Of a stretch of DNA of 64,000 bases, positions 16,455 through 24,220 are shown one piece after another. This DNA is from Yoonia rosea (lineage in GTDB: Bacteria > Pseudomonadota > Alphaproteobacteria > Rhodobacterales > Rhodobacteraceae), in the NCBI RefSeq assembly GCF_900156505.1, contig NZ_FTPR01000004.1, forward strand, positions 124,001-188,000, in the 5' to 3' direction. Both the position numbers and the translations under genes were made by a program. The notes under the pieces are model-generated. The model was not told the DNA's origin. It made no database searches and worked only from the letters and a program-made list of their open reading frames with translations. Every line of letters starts with the position of its first letter. The first letter of the stretch is position 1.

Positions 16455-17719
16455 CCATCCAACTACACACGCTGTCCAACGGCTTTCAAATTGTGACCGA
16501 ACACATGCCGGGGCTGAAATCAGCCAGCATTGGTATCTGGGTCCAAGCTGGCGGACGGCACGAACGGGTTGAGCAGAACGGAATTGCCCATTTCCTTGAA
16601 CATATGGCGTTTAAGGGCACCAAGACGCGCAGCGCGCTGCAAATTGCCGAAGCCATCGAAGATGTGGGCGGCTATATGAATGCCTACACCAGCCGTGAAA
16701 TGACCGCTTATTATGCGCGCGTCCTCGAAGACGACGTTGCCCTCGGGCTGGATGTGATTTCGGATATCTTGCTGAACCCTGTTTTTGATCCTGCCGAGAT
16801 CGAGGTTGAACGCGGCGTGATCCTGCAAGAGATCGGGCAGGCACTTGATACGCCCGACGATATTATTTTCGACTGGTTGCAAGAGGTGGCCTATCCTGAT
16901 CAGGCCCTTGGCCGCACGATCCTTGGGCCATCCGAACGTGTCAGCAGCTTTTACCGCGATGATCTGCAAGGTTTCGTCGCCGAGCATTACGGCCCCAACC
17001 AGATGATTCTGTCCGCTGCCGGGGCGATTGACCATGATGCGATTGTTGCACAGGCAGAGGCGCTTTTTGGTCATTTGACGGCCGTGCCACGTGCACCCGA
17101 ACTGATGCAGCCTGCCTCCTTTGGCGGCGGTGAGCGACGCGAGATCAAGGATCTCGAACAGGTGCATTTTGCACTGGCGCTGGAAGGACCAACCTATCTG
17201 GACCCTGCCATTTATACCGCGCAAATCTATGCCAGCGTCATGGGTGGTGGGATGTCGTCGCGTCTGTTCCAGGAGGTGCGCGAAAAGCGCGGCCTGTGCT
17301 ACACGATCTTTGCGCAGGCGGGGGCCTATGAGGACACGGGTCTGACCACGATCTATGCTGGCACCAGCGCCGAACAGATCGCGGAACTAGCCAACATCAC
17401 CATGGATGAGATGAAGCGCGCCGCAGATGATATGAGTGCGGCTGAGGTCGCGCGCGCGCGGGCGCAGATGAAAGCAGGGCTTTTGATGGGGCTGGAAAGC
17501 CCGTCAAACCGTGCCGAACGGTTGGCACGGTTGTTGTCGATCTGGGGACGTATTCCGAGTATCAGCGAAACAGTCGCGCACATTGACGATGTCACAACAG
17601 GCGATGTGAAAGAATTTGCAGGACAGATGGCGGGACAAGCGGGTACGGCGCTGGCTTTTTATGGCCCCGCTGCCGCGGCCCCGTCGCTTGAGGCGCTGAA
17701 AGCGCGACTGGCGGCTTAA
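16451..17719 (+). CDS. M16 family zinc peptidase (mitochondrial processing peptidase-like)
   Basis: A 422-residue pitrilysin-fold protease. The inverted zinc motif is HFLEHMAFKGT (HxxEH, about residues 52-56), with the third ligand Glu in the downstream EVERGVILQEI region. The second domain has VREKRGLCYTIFAQ. It starts with TTG in a TTGA overlap with the thrC stop, an infrequent start that the tight overlap supports. Proteins of this class are the bacterial relatives of mitochondrial processing peptidase; the substrate here is unknown. Confidence 0.93.
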   Translation: MTIQLHTLSNGFQIVTEHMPGLKSASIGIWVQAGGRHERVEQNGIAHFLEHMAFKGTKTRSALQIAEAIEDVGGYMNAYTSREMTAYYARVLEDDVALGLDVISDILLNPVFDPAEIEVERGVILQEIGQALDTPDDIIFDWLQEVAYPDQALGRTILGPSERVSSFYRDDLQGFVAEHYGPNQMILSAAGAIDHDAIVAQAEALFGHLTAVPRAPELMQPASFGGGERREIKDLEQVHFALALEGPTYLDPAIYTAQIYASVMGGGMSSRLFQEVREKRGLCYTIFAQAGAYEDTGLTTIYAGTSAEQIAELANITMDEMKRAADDMSAAEVARARAQMKAGLLMGLESPSNRAERLARLLSIWGRIPSISETVAHIDDVTTGDVKEFAGQMAGQAGTALAFYGPAAAAPSLEALKARLAA

Positions 17720-18303
17720 TGCTCGGGGCCAAGAAGAAGGTCCGGATCGAAACCGAGCGGCTGACATTGCGCCCGCCGATACATAGTGATTTTCGGGCAT
17801 GGGCGGCCCTGCGCCGTGACAGCGAAGCCTTCTTGAAGCCGTGGGAGCCGACCTGGGCACCTGACCACTTGTCGCGCAAAGCTTTCACCAATCGTGTCTA
17901 TTGGGCGCAGCGTTCGATTGCGAACGGCACGGCGATGCCGCTGTTTCTGGTACGGCGCGAAGACAACGGGTTGCTTGGCGCGATCACGCTGGATCATATC
18001 CGCCGGGGTCCGGCACAATCGGGCATCACAGGCTATTGGATTGGTGAACCCTTTGCCCGCCAAGGATATATGCGCGAGGCCATACAGGCGGTTGTGCATC
18101 ATGCGTTCACGGTGATGGACCTGAGCCGGATCGAAGCAGGGTGCCTGCCTGAGAACACAGCGTCGCGCCGGTTGCTGGAGCTGTGTGGCTATAAATACGA
18201 AGGCGTCGCGCAGAGCTATCTGCAGATAAACGGACGCTGGCGCAATCATGTGCTCTACGCCAACCTGCGCAGTGACCGGCGCGGCAAGACCGATGTTGGC
18301 TAG
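17719..18303 (+). CDS. GNAT N-acetyltransferase, RimJ/RimL type
   Basis: A 194-residue protein with the RimJ pattern: IETERLTLRPP at the start, WEPTW, NGLLGAITLDHIRRG, and the acetyl-CoA binding region GYWIGEPFARQGYMREAI, followed by RIEAGCLPENTASRRLLE. RimJ acetylates the alpha-amino group of ribosomal protein S5, but paralogues have other targets. The start overlaps the peptidase stop (TAATG), placing it as the last gene of the cta-thrC run. Confidence 0.9.
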   Translation: MLGAKKKVRIETERLTLRPPIHSDFRAWAALRRDSEAFLKPWEPTWAPDHLSRKAFTNRVYWAQRSIANGTAMPLFLVRREDNGLLGAITLDHIRRGPAQSGITGYWIGEPFARQGYMREAIQAVVHHAFTVMDLSRIEAGCLPENTASRRLLELCGYKYEGVAQSYLQINGRWRNHVLYANLRSDRRGKTDVG

Positions 18304-18326
18304 GGCGCGCGCCTGATAAGGACAGA

Positions 18327-19097
18327 ATGGCTATGACACTTCCCCAAACACCTTCGTTCCGGCTTGATGGCAAACGGGCCTTGGTTGTTGGGGGGGCTTC
18401 CGGCATCGGGTTGGGCTGTGCCGTCGCACTGGCCGATGCGGGGGCCGAGGTGGCAGTGGCTGCACGCAACGGCGCGCGCGTGGGCAAAGTGGTAGACGAG
18501 ATGACAGCCGCCGGTTTGAATGCGCTGCCGATGGTTATGGATGTCGCAGAGGTTGCCGCGACAGAGGCGACGGTGCTGGCTGAAGGGCCTTTCGATGTGC
18601 TGGTGAATGCGGCGGGATTCGCGATCCACGCGCCTGCGGTCGAGACCGAGGAGGCCGACTTCGACGCCGTCTCGAACATCAACTTCAAAGGAGCGTATTT
18701 CCTGACGCGAGCTGTCGCGAAAGGTCTGATCGCAGCTGGCAAGCCGGGCAGTCTGATCAACATTTCCAGCCAGATGGCGCATGTGGGCGGCAATGATCGG
18801 GCGGTTTATTGCGCCACAAAATTCGCGGTTGAGGGTTTTACCAAAGCGATGGCGATCGAGTGGGGCAAGCAGGGGATCCGTGTGAATACGATCTGCCCCA
18901 CGTTTATCCGCACGCCGTTGACCGAAGTGACGTTTTCCGACCCTGACAAAGTCGCGTGGCTGTTGAGCAAGATCAAACTGGGCCGCGCAGGCGAGGTCAG
19001 TGATATCATGGGACCTGTGGTCTATCTTGCTTCGGACGCTGCGGCGATGATGACCGGCACCCACATGCTGATCGACGGCGGCTGGACGGCGGATTAA
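18327..19097 (+). CDS. Short-chain dehydrogenase/reductase
   Basis: A 256-residue classical SDR. The NAD(P) motif GGASGIGLG is near residue 22, NAAG at about 92, the catalytic Ser in NISSQMA, and Tyr-Lys in YCATK. The C-terminus ends GTHMLIDGGWTAD, common in sugar-alcohol and 3-oxoacyl SDRs. No Arg marks NADP preference after beta-2 beyond AARNGARV. It precedes an FAD-linked oxidase by 61 bases, and the two may act in the same hydroxyacid pathway. A good AAGGA ribosome site precedes the ATG. Confidence 0.9.
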   Translation: MAMTLPQTPSFRLDGKRALVVGGASGIGLGCAVALADAGAEVAVAARNGARVGKVVDEMTAAGLNALPMVMDVAEVAATEATVLAEGPFDVLVNAAGFAIHAPAVETEEADFDAVSNINFKGAYFLTRAVAKGLIAAGKPGSLINISSQMAHVGGNDRAVYCATKFAVEGFTKAMAIEWGKQGIRVNTICPTFIRTPLTEVTFSDPDKVAWLLSKIKLGRAGEVSDIMGPVVYLASDAAAMMTGTHMLIDGGWTAD

Positions 19098-19158
19098 TCA
19101 TGGTTGGACGCGCGCGCGATCCGGTCCATGTCATAGCCTGATCTAAGGAAAAATTAAG

Positions 19159-20592
19159 ATGCTTAACCCTGTTACACCGGATTTTGAAGACAGCCTGCGC
19201 GCCTTGCTGCCTGCGGCCGCGTTCAAGAATGACACCACACCCTACCTCTCCGAGCCGCGTGGCCGCTGGGAAGGGCAGGGGGTTGTTGTGGCGCCCGCCA
19301 GCACCGAAGAGGTCGCGAGCGTTGTCAAAGCCTGCGCCGCAGCCCGTATCGGGATCGTTCCCTATAGCGGTGGTACCGGGTTGGTTGGCGGCCAGCTTTT
19401 GCAAGAAGGTGTGCGGCCGGTGGTGCTGTCGTTGGAGCGGATGAACCGCATCCGCGAGGTCTACCCCTCCGAGAACGTTCTTGTTTGTGATGCAGGTGTG
19501 ATTCTGGCCGATGTCCAGAAAGCGGCCGAGGACGTGGGGCGTTTGTTCCCGCTGTCACTGGCCTCGGAAGGATCAGCGCGGATTGGCGGGTTGCTGGGCA
19601 CTAACGCGGGCGGCGTGAATGTGCTGCGCTACGGCAATGCGCGCGCGCTCTGTCTGGGGCTTGAGGTCGTGCGTGCGGATGGCAGCATCTGGCACGGGCT
19701 GACGCGGTTGCGCAAAGACAATACGGGCTATGATTTGCGTAACTTGATGATTGGCGCAGAGGGGACCTTGGGGGTCATTACCGGTGCCGCACTCAAGCTC
19801 GCGCCGCGCCCAGTTGGTGTGGGAGCGGCGATGATGGCGGTGCCCTCGCCTGCGGCAGCTTTGGAGCTTTTGGCGCTGGCGGGCGCCTTGATCGGCGAGG
19901 GTGTATCCGCCTTTGAGATCATGCACCGTCAGGGTTTCGATTTCCTGACCGAGGTCGGGCCGGGGGTTAAGCAACCTTTCGCTGAGGTGCCGGAATGGTG
20001 TGTGCTTATCGACGTGGGGCTCTCTGCGGGTATCAGCCCTGAAAAGGCGTTGGAGGATTTGTTTGCCTCTGCGTTCGAGTCCGGGTTGGTGACCGACGGG
20101 GTAATCGCGCAAAACCATGCGCAACGCGATGCGCTTTGGTATATTCGCGAGAATATTCCTGAAGCGAACCGTCGGATTGGATCGGTCAGTTCACATGACA
20201 TTTCACTGCCGCTCAGTGCGATCCCGCAATTTATTGTCGAGGGTGAGAAGGCTTTGGCAGAGGTTGGCGCGTTCCGGATCAACTGTTTTGGTCATCTGGG
20301 CGATGGGAACCTGCATTACAACGTCTTCCCGATGCCGGGGCGGAGCCGTGCCGACTATGAGGCGGAGCGACCGCAAGTGAAGCGCGTTGTGCATGATCTG
20401 GTGCATGCCATGGCAGGGTCGGTCAGCGCGGAACACGGGATCGGGCGTCTCAAGGTCAAAGACCTCGAGACTTATGGCGATCCGGTGAAGCTCGACATGC
20501 TGCGTGCGATCAAAGAGGCGCTGGACCCGCTGGGGATCATGAACCCCGGGGCCGTTTTACGGCAAAGGCAGACGCCTCCGGCGGAAGTTTGA
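19159..20592 (+). CDS. FAD-binding oxidoreductase, D-2-hydroxyacid dehydrogenase type (GlcD-like)
   Basis: A 477-residue member of the FAD-linked oxidase family (VAO fold) that includes glycolate oxidase subunit GlcD and D-2-hydroxyglutarate or D-lactate dehydrogenases. FAD contacts are in PYSGGTGLVGGQ and GSARIGGLLGTNAGG, and GAEGTLGVIT is typical. The C-terminal domain has GHLGDGNLHYNV with metal-ligand-like histidines and SAEHGIGRLK. The exact hydroxyacid cannot be told. It is convergent with apt, with only 21 bases between stops. Confidence 0.91.
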   Translation: MLNPVTPDFEDSLRALLPAAAFKNDTTPYLSEPRGRWEGQGVVVAPASTEEVASVVKACAAARIGIVPYSGGTGLVGGQLLQEGVRPVVLSLERMNRIREVYPSENVLVCDAGVILADVQKAAEDVGRLFPLSLASEGSARIGGLLGTNAGGVNVLRYGNARALCLGLEVVRADGSIWHGLTRLRKDNTGYDLRNLMIGAEGTLGVITGAALKLAPRPVGVGAAMMAVPSPAAALELLALAGALIGEGVSAFEIMHRQGFDFLTEVGPGVKQPFAEVPEWCVLIDVGLSAGISPEKALEDLFASAFESGLVTDGVIAQNHAQRDALWYIRENIPEANRRIGSVSSHDISLPLSAIPQFIVEGEKALAEVGAFRINCFGHLGDGNLHYNVFPMPGRSRADYEAERPQVKRVVHDLVHAMAGSVSAEHGIGRLKVKDLETYGDPVKLDMLRAIKEALDPLGIMNPGAVLRQRQTPPAEV

Positions 20593-20613
20593 AGGGACAT
20601 GGAAAGCGGGGGG

Positions 20614-21144
20614 CTATTCGCCTTCAAACTGGCAGAGCGCGTGGACGTTCATGCCGAGGCTTTCCAGTTTCTTGCGCCCGCCCAGATCGGGTAGGTCGAT
20701 GATGAAGGCGCAGCCGATGACTTCGGCCCCCATGCGTTCAATCAGTTTGATGCCTGCCTCTGCGGTGCCGCCTGTTGCAAGAAGGTCGTCGACCAGCAGG
20801 ACTTTTTCACCCGCTTGCAGGGCGTCGTCGTGCACTTCCATCGTGGCCTGCCCGTATTCGAGCGTATAATCCTGTTCGATTGTCTTGCCGGGAAGTTTGC
20901 CTTTTTTGCGGATCGGCACGAAACCAACCGACAGTTGGTGCGCGATTGCGCCGCCAAGAATGAATCCGCGCGCCTCTAGTCCCACAACTTTGTCGATAGG
21001 TTGGCCTGCATAGGGGTGCAAGAGCTGGTCAATCGCGATGCGGAAGCCGCGGGCGTCGCTAAAAAGCGTCGTCACATCACGGAACATAATCCCTTCATGC
21101 GGGAAGTCTGGGATGGTGCGGATATAGTCTTGGACAGTTTTCAT
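20614..21144 (-). CDS. apt: Adenine phosphoribosyltransferase
   Basis: A 176-residue enzyme that makes AMP from adenine and PRPP. The PRPP loop is [16 protein letters not shown], and the N-terminus [18 protein letters not shown] and [14 protein letters not shown] are standard for bacterial Apt. It begins nine bases after mtnP on the same strand; mtnP releases adenine from methylthioadenosine and Apt recycles it, so the two form one salvage step. The ribosome site is AGGAAAAG. Confidence 0.96.
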   Translation of the reverse strand: MKTVQDYIRTIPDFPHEGIMFRDVTTLFSDARGFRIAIDQLLHPYAGQPIDKVVGLEARGFILGGAIAHQLSVGFVPIRKKGKLPGKTIEQDYTLEYGQATMEVHDDALQAGEKVLLVDDLLATGGTAEAGIKLIERMGAEVIGCAFIIDLPDLGGRKKLESLGMNVHALCQFEGE

Positions 21145-21153
21145 TTTCTTTTC

Positions 21154-22020
21154 CTAAAGGACACGGCCAGCGACGGCGTCGAGTTTCGCAACCAGTGCGG
21201 GATCACGTTTATCGGGCGCGGTCATCACCGCGTATTCGAGCGCACGGTCACAGCCGTGGGGGCAAGGGGTACGGTCTGTGCCAAGCAGGGCGGGCAAGCG
21301 GCTGATCAGGTCTTGGGCTTTGGTTCCGTTGCCTTGGAGTGTTTTGATCACATCACTGACGTCGACTGCACCATGATCGGGGTGCCAGCTGTCATAATCG
21401 GTGACCATCGCGACGGAGGCATAACAAATCTCGGCTTCGCGGGCGAGTTTGGCTTCGGGCATATTGGTCATGCCGATCACGTCGCAGCCCCATGCGCGGT
21501 AGAGTTTGCTTTCAGCCATAGAAGAGAATTGTGGCCCTTCCATCGCGAGATAGGTTCCGCCGGTGTGGATCGTGATCCCCGCAGCGCGGCCGGCAGTTGC
21601 GCAGGCCTCTGACAGGCGCGCGCAGGTCGGGTGGGCCACGCTAACATGTGCCATACAGCCGGTGCCGAAAAAGGATTTTTCGCGGGCAAAGGTGCGGTCA
21701 ATGAATTGATCGACAATCACAAAATCACCGGGCGCCATGTCTTCACGAAATGACCCGCAGGCGCTGATGCTGATGATGTCGGTTACACCCAGCCGTTTCA
21801 GCGCGTCAATGTTCGCGCGGTAGGGCACAGTCGTAGGCGAATGCACATGCCCCCGCCCGTGACGCGGCAGGAACACCATGTCTACGCCGTCCAAACGCCC
21901 CGTCAACACATCATCAGAAGGGGTGCCCCATGCGCTTGGGGCGGTGACCCATGTCGCATTTTCGAGCCCGTCCATGTTGTAAATGCCCGAACCACCGATG
22001 ATTCCGATTTTTGTCTGCAT
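21154..22020 (-). CDS. mtnP: S-methyl-5'-thioadenosine phosphorylase
   Basis: A 288-residue phosphorylase that splits methylthioadenosine (from polyamine and homoserine-lactone synthesis) into adenine and methylthioribose-1-phosphate. It starts MQTKIGIIGGSGIYNMDGLE, has the phosphate-binding RHGRGH, SACGSFRED, and the nucleoside site GTYLAMEGPQFSSMAES with the Asp-Tyr DYDSWH. The ATG at 22020 matches the family; upstream codons do not. It is the promoter-proximal gene of mtnP-apt. Confidence 0.95.
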   Translation of the reverse strand: MQTKIGIIGGSGIYNMDGLENATWVTAPSAWGTPSDDVLTGRLDGVDMVFLPRHGRGHVHSPTTVPYRANIDALKRLGVTDIISISACGSFREDMAPGDFVIVDQFIDRTFAREKSFFGTGCMAHVSVAHPTCARLSEACATAGRAAGITIHTGGTYLAMEGPQFSSMAESKLYRAWGCDVIGMTNMPEAKLAREAEICYASVAMVTDYDSWHPDHGAVDVSDVIKTLQGNGTKAQDLISRLPALLGTDRTPCPHGCDRALEYAVMTAPDKRDPALVAKLDAVAGRVL

Positions 22021-22211
22021 GGTCTGCCCTGCTGTCGTTGCGACGCTACATTGTCGCGGATCAATCCGAAATGGAAGCCCGTGTGCCCTGCCAATGCTGC
22101 AATACCGCATAATCGGTCAGGGTACGGTAATATCAACAGCGCGCGCATTGGTGACAGCCACGCGCCGTGCATCTTTGTGATCGTCACATGCCGGGACGAA
22201 ACAGATTATCC

Positions 22212-22817
22212 CTATTCACCGGGGCGTTGCAGGCTAAAGACCTCGCGGATCGCGGAATAGTCACGATATCCAAGCCGTGTGAGCGGCTGAAAGGTGGTCA
22301 CGTCAAACTTGCCATCGACCAGGCAGTTGTCGCGGATATGCACGCCTGTGACCTCGCCGAAGACCGCGAAATTGGCCTCGCCCGGCAATTGTATGATCTG
22401 GGTCAGCTTGCATTCCAGTGTCGCAGGGGCGTTCAGGACGCGGGGGCAATTAATCGTTTCGCATTCGCCCTTGTCGATGCCTGCAAGGGCGAACTCATCA
22501 GTCTCACGGTCCCAAGACCCGGATGTCTGGTTCATCACATCGCGCGCGGCATATTCGACGACATTCACCGCAAAGACGCCTGTGTCGCGGATGTTGGCTA
22601 CGGAATCTTTGGTGCCATCGCGGTCGGGTTTGCTGCTGGTTGAGGCAAACATGACCTGAGGCGGCACATAGGCCACGGCGTTGAAGAAGGAATAAGGCGC
22701 AAGATTGTCTTGGCCATCTGCACCGCGCGTTGCAATCCACCCGATCGGGCGTGGTGATACAATGGCGTTGAACGGATTATGCGGCAGGTCGTGGCCATTT
22801 TTAGGTTCGTAGAACAT
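22212..22817 (-). CDS. Flavin reductase family protein
   Basis: A 201-residue FMN-binding split-barrel protein of the flavin-reductase-like group. It begins MFYEPKNGHDLPHNPFNAIVSPRPIGW and contains LAPYSFFNAVAYVPPQVMF and KDSVANIRDTGVFAVNVV, the flavin-binding core of the family. Such proteins reduce FMN or bind it as a cofactor; the role here is not evident from context. The ATG at 22817 is used; an earlier in-frame start would add 29 residues and run into the divergent neighbour. Confidence 0.88.
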   Translation of the reverse strand: MFYEPKNGHDLPHNPFNAIVSPRPIGWIATRGADGQDNLAPYSFFNAVAYVPPQVMFASTSSKPDRDGTKDSVANIRDTGVFAVNVVEYAARDVMNQTSGSWDRETDEFALAGIDKGECETINCPRVLNAPATLECKLTQIIQLPGEANFAVFGEVTGVHIRDNCLVDGKFDVTTFQPLTRLGYRDYSAIREVFSLQRPGE

Positions 22818-22884
22818 GCAATGCCTTTTCGTTTTGTTGCCCAACAGGTAGCGTCTGGGTAGCGCGTGGCCAGGTGAAAGACAA

Positions 22885-23385
22885 ATGCAACAAACGGCAA
22901 TCACATTGGCCCAGGAAACAGCGGATGACTGGTGGGAAGTTGAGGCGCTTTATGATCTTTGCTTTGCGCCGGGACGGTCTGCATTGTCGTCTTATCGCTT
23001 GCGCGAAGGTGTTGACCCGATTGGTCCGCTTTGTCTGACAGCACGGGATGCCAACGGGATTCTGGCCGGTGCGGTGCGCAACTGGCCTGTTTTGGTGGGG
23101 GGGCAACAGGCGGTCCTGCTTGGCCCAATCGCCGTTCACCCGACGCGACAGGGCGAGGGGGTGGCCGCTGTGCTCATGCAGCGCTGTTTGGCGAATGCGC
23201 GTGACTTGGGATGGTCGCGGTTGATGCTTGTGGGTGACGCGCCCTACTATCAACGTTTCGGGTTTGAACGGCTCGACGGTGTTACCATGCCCCCGCCAAC
23301 GAACCCTGATCGTGTGCTGGGTATCGCTCTTTCTGAGGGTGCTTGGGATAGCGTGACGGGCATGGTCACATCGCTGCGCGATTGA
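22885..23385 (+). CDS. GNAT N-acetyltransferase (YhbS-like)
   Basis: A 166-residue acetyltransferase. The acetyl-CoA region is LGPIAVHPTRQGEGVAAVLMQRC, followed by LGWSRLMLVGDAPYYQRFGFERL, the pattern of the YhbS-type GNATs whose substrates are mostly unknown. It is divergent from the flavin reductase across 67 bases and followed 31 bases later by the EcsC-family gene on the same strand. Confidence 0.86.
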   Translation: MQQTAITLAQETADDWWEVEALYDLCFAPGRSALSSYRLREGVDPIGPLCLTARDANGILAGAVRNWPVLVGGQQAVLLGPIAVHPTRQGEGVAAVLMQRCLANARDLGWSRLMLVGDAPYYQRFGFERLDGVTMPPPTNPDRVLGIALSEGAWDSVTGMVTSLRD

Positions 23386-23416
23386 AATTGGCCTCTGCTA
23401 TCCCCATTTCGAAGGG

Positions 23417-24220
23417 ATGAATGACAAAAGCGCCACGATGAAAGAGATCAATCCTTCGAACCCGCAACCACCGCTTAGCGATGCGGCACGGGTTGAAATT
23501 GCTGCTTTGGCCGCGCGTCAACGCAAGGCAAATGGCATGTTGATGACCGCAATCAACTATGTCGGCGGGCAGGTCGAAGACGGGCTCAAAATGCTGCCCG
23601 CAGGTGTCCGTGGCCAGATGGACGATCTGGCACGCACGGCATTGCGCCATAGTTTTGACATCGCAAGCCAGTCGCGCAAGGGGCGCGGGCAGACGATTGG
23701 CTCGGACCGTATTCACAAGATTTTGGGGACAATTTCAGGTGCCTTTGGTGGTGTTGGCGGTTTGCCAACCGCACTTGCCGAATTGCCCGTGGCAACCACT
23801 GTGATTTTCCGTGCCGTCCATCATGTGGCGGTGACTTACGGGGAAGATCCGGATGCGGAGGAAACCAAGGTTGAATGCCTTGCCGTCTTTGGTGCGGGCG
23901 GACCGGGGAGTGGCGATGACGGGATTGATACGGCCTTTATCGGTGCGCGGCTCAGTATCTCGGGTGCGGCTGTAAACGGGTTGATCAGCAAAGTGGCCCC
24001 GAAGTTTGCCGCTGTCCTGTCGCAAAAGCTGGCGACACAGGCGGTACCTATTTTGGGTGCCGCAGCGGGCGCAGGCACCAATTACGCCTTTGTCGATTAC
24101 TACGTCTCGATGGCCCATGTGCATTTCGGGCTGCGCCGCTTGGCGCGCATTTATGGTGAACAGGCAGTCACGGATCATTTCCACGCGGTTCTGGCCGCAG
24201 GCAAGCTGCCTCAGACCTGA
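23417..24220 (+). CDS. EcsC family protein
   Basis: A 267-residue protein resembling the EcsC family (named after the third gene of the Bacillus ecs locus; biochemical function unknown). Visible features are an N-terminal helical region (ARVEIAALAARQRKANG), a Gly/Ala-rich membrane-like stretch (GTISGAFGGVGGLPTALAELPVATTVIFRAV), and GAAAGAGTNYAFVDYYVSMAHVHFGLRRL near the C-terminus. Its end overlaps the convergent ptsP by ten bases. The ribosome site is poorly spaced, so an ATG at 23438 is possible. Confidence 0.78.
   Translation: MNDKSATMKEINPSNPQPPLSDAARVEIAALAARQRKANGMLMTAINYVGGQVEDGLKMLPAGVRGQMDDLARTALRHSFDIASQSRKGRGQTIGSDRIHKILGTISGAFGGVGGLPTALAELPVATTVIFRAVHHVAVTYGEDPDAEETKVECLAVFGAGGPGSGDDGIDTAFIGARLSISGAAVNGLISKVAPKFAAVLSQKLATQAVPILGAAAGAGTNYAFVDYYVSMAHVHFGLRRLARIYGEQAVTDHFHAVLAAGKLPQT

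Noticed and set aside
22176..22188. CRP/FNR-type operator upstream of mtnP
   Set aside because: TGTGA and TCACA are only three bases apart, not six as in CRP sites, and it does not match TTGAT-N4-ATCAA.
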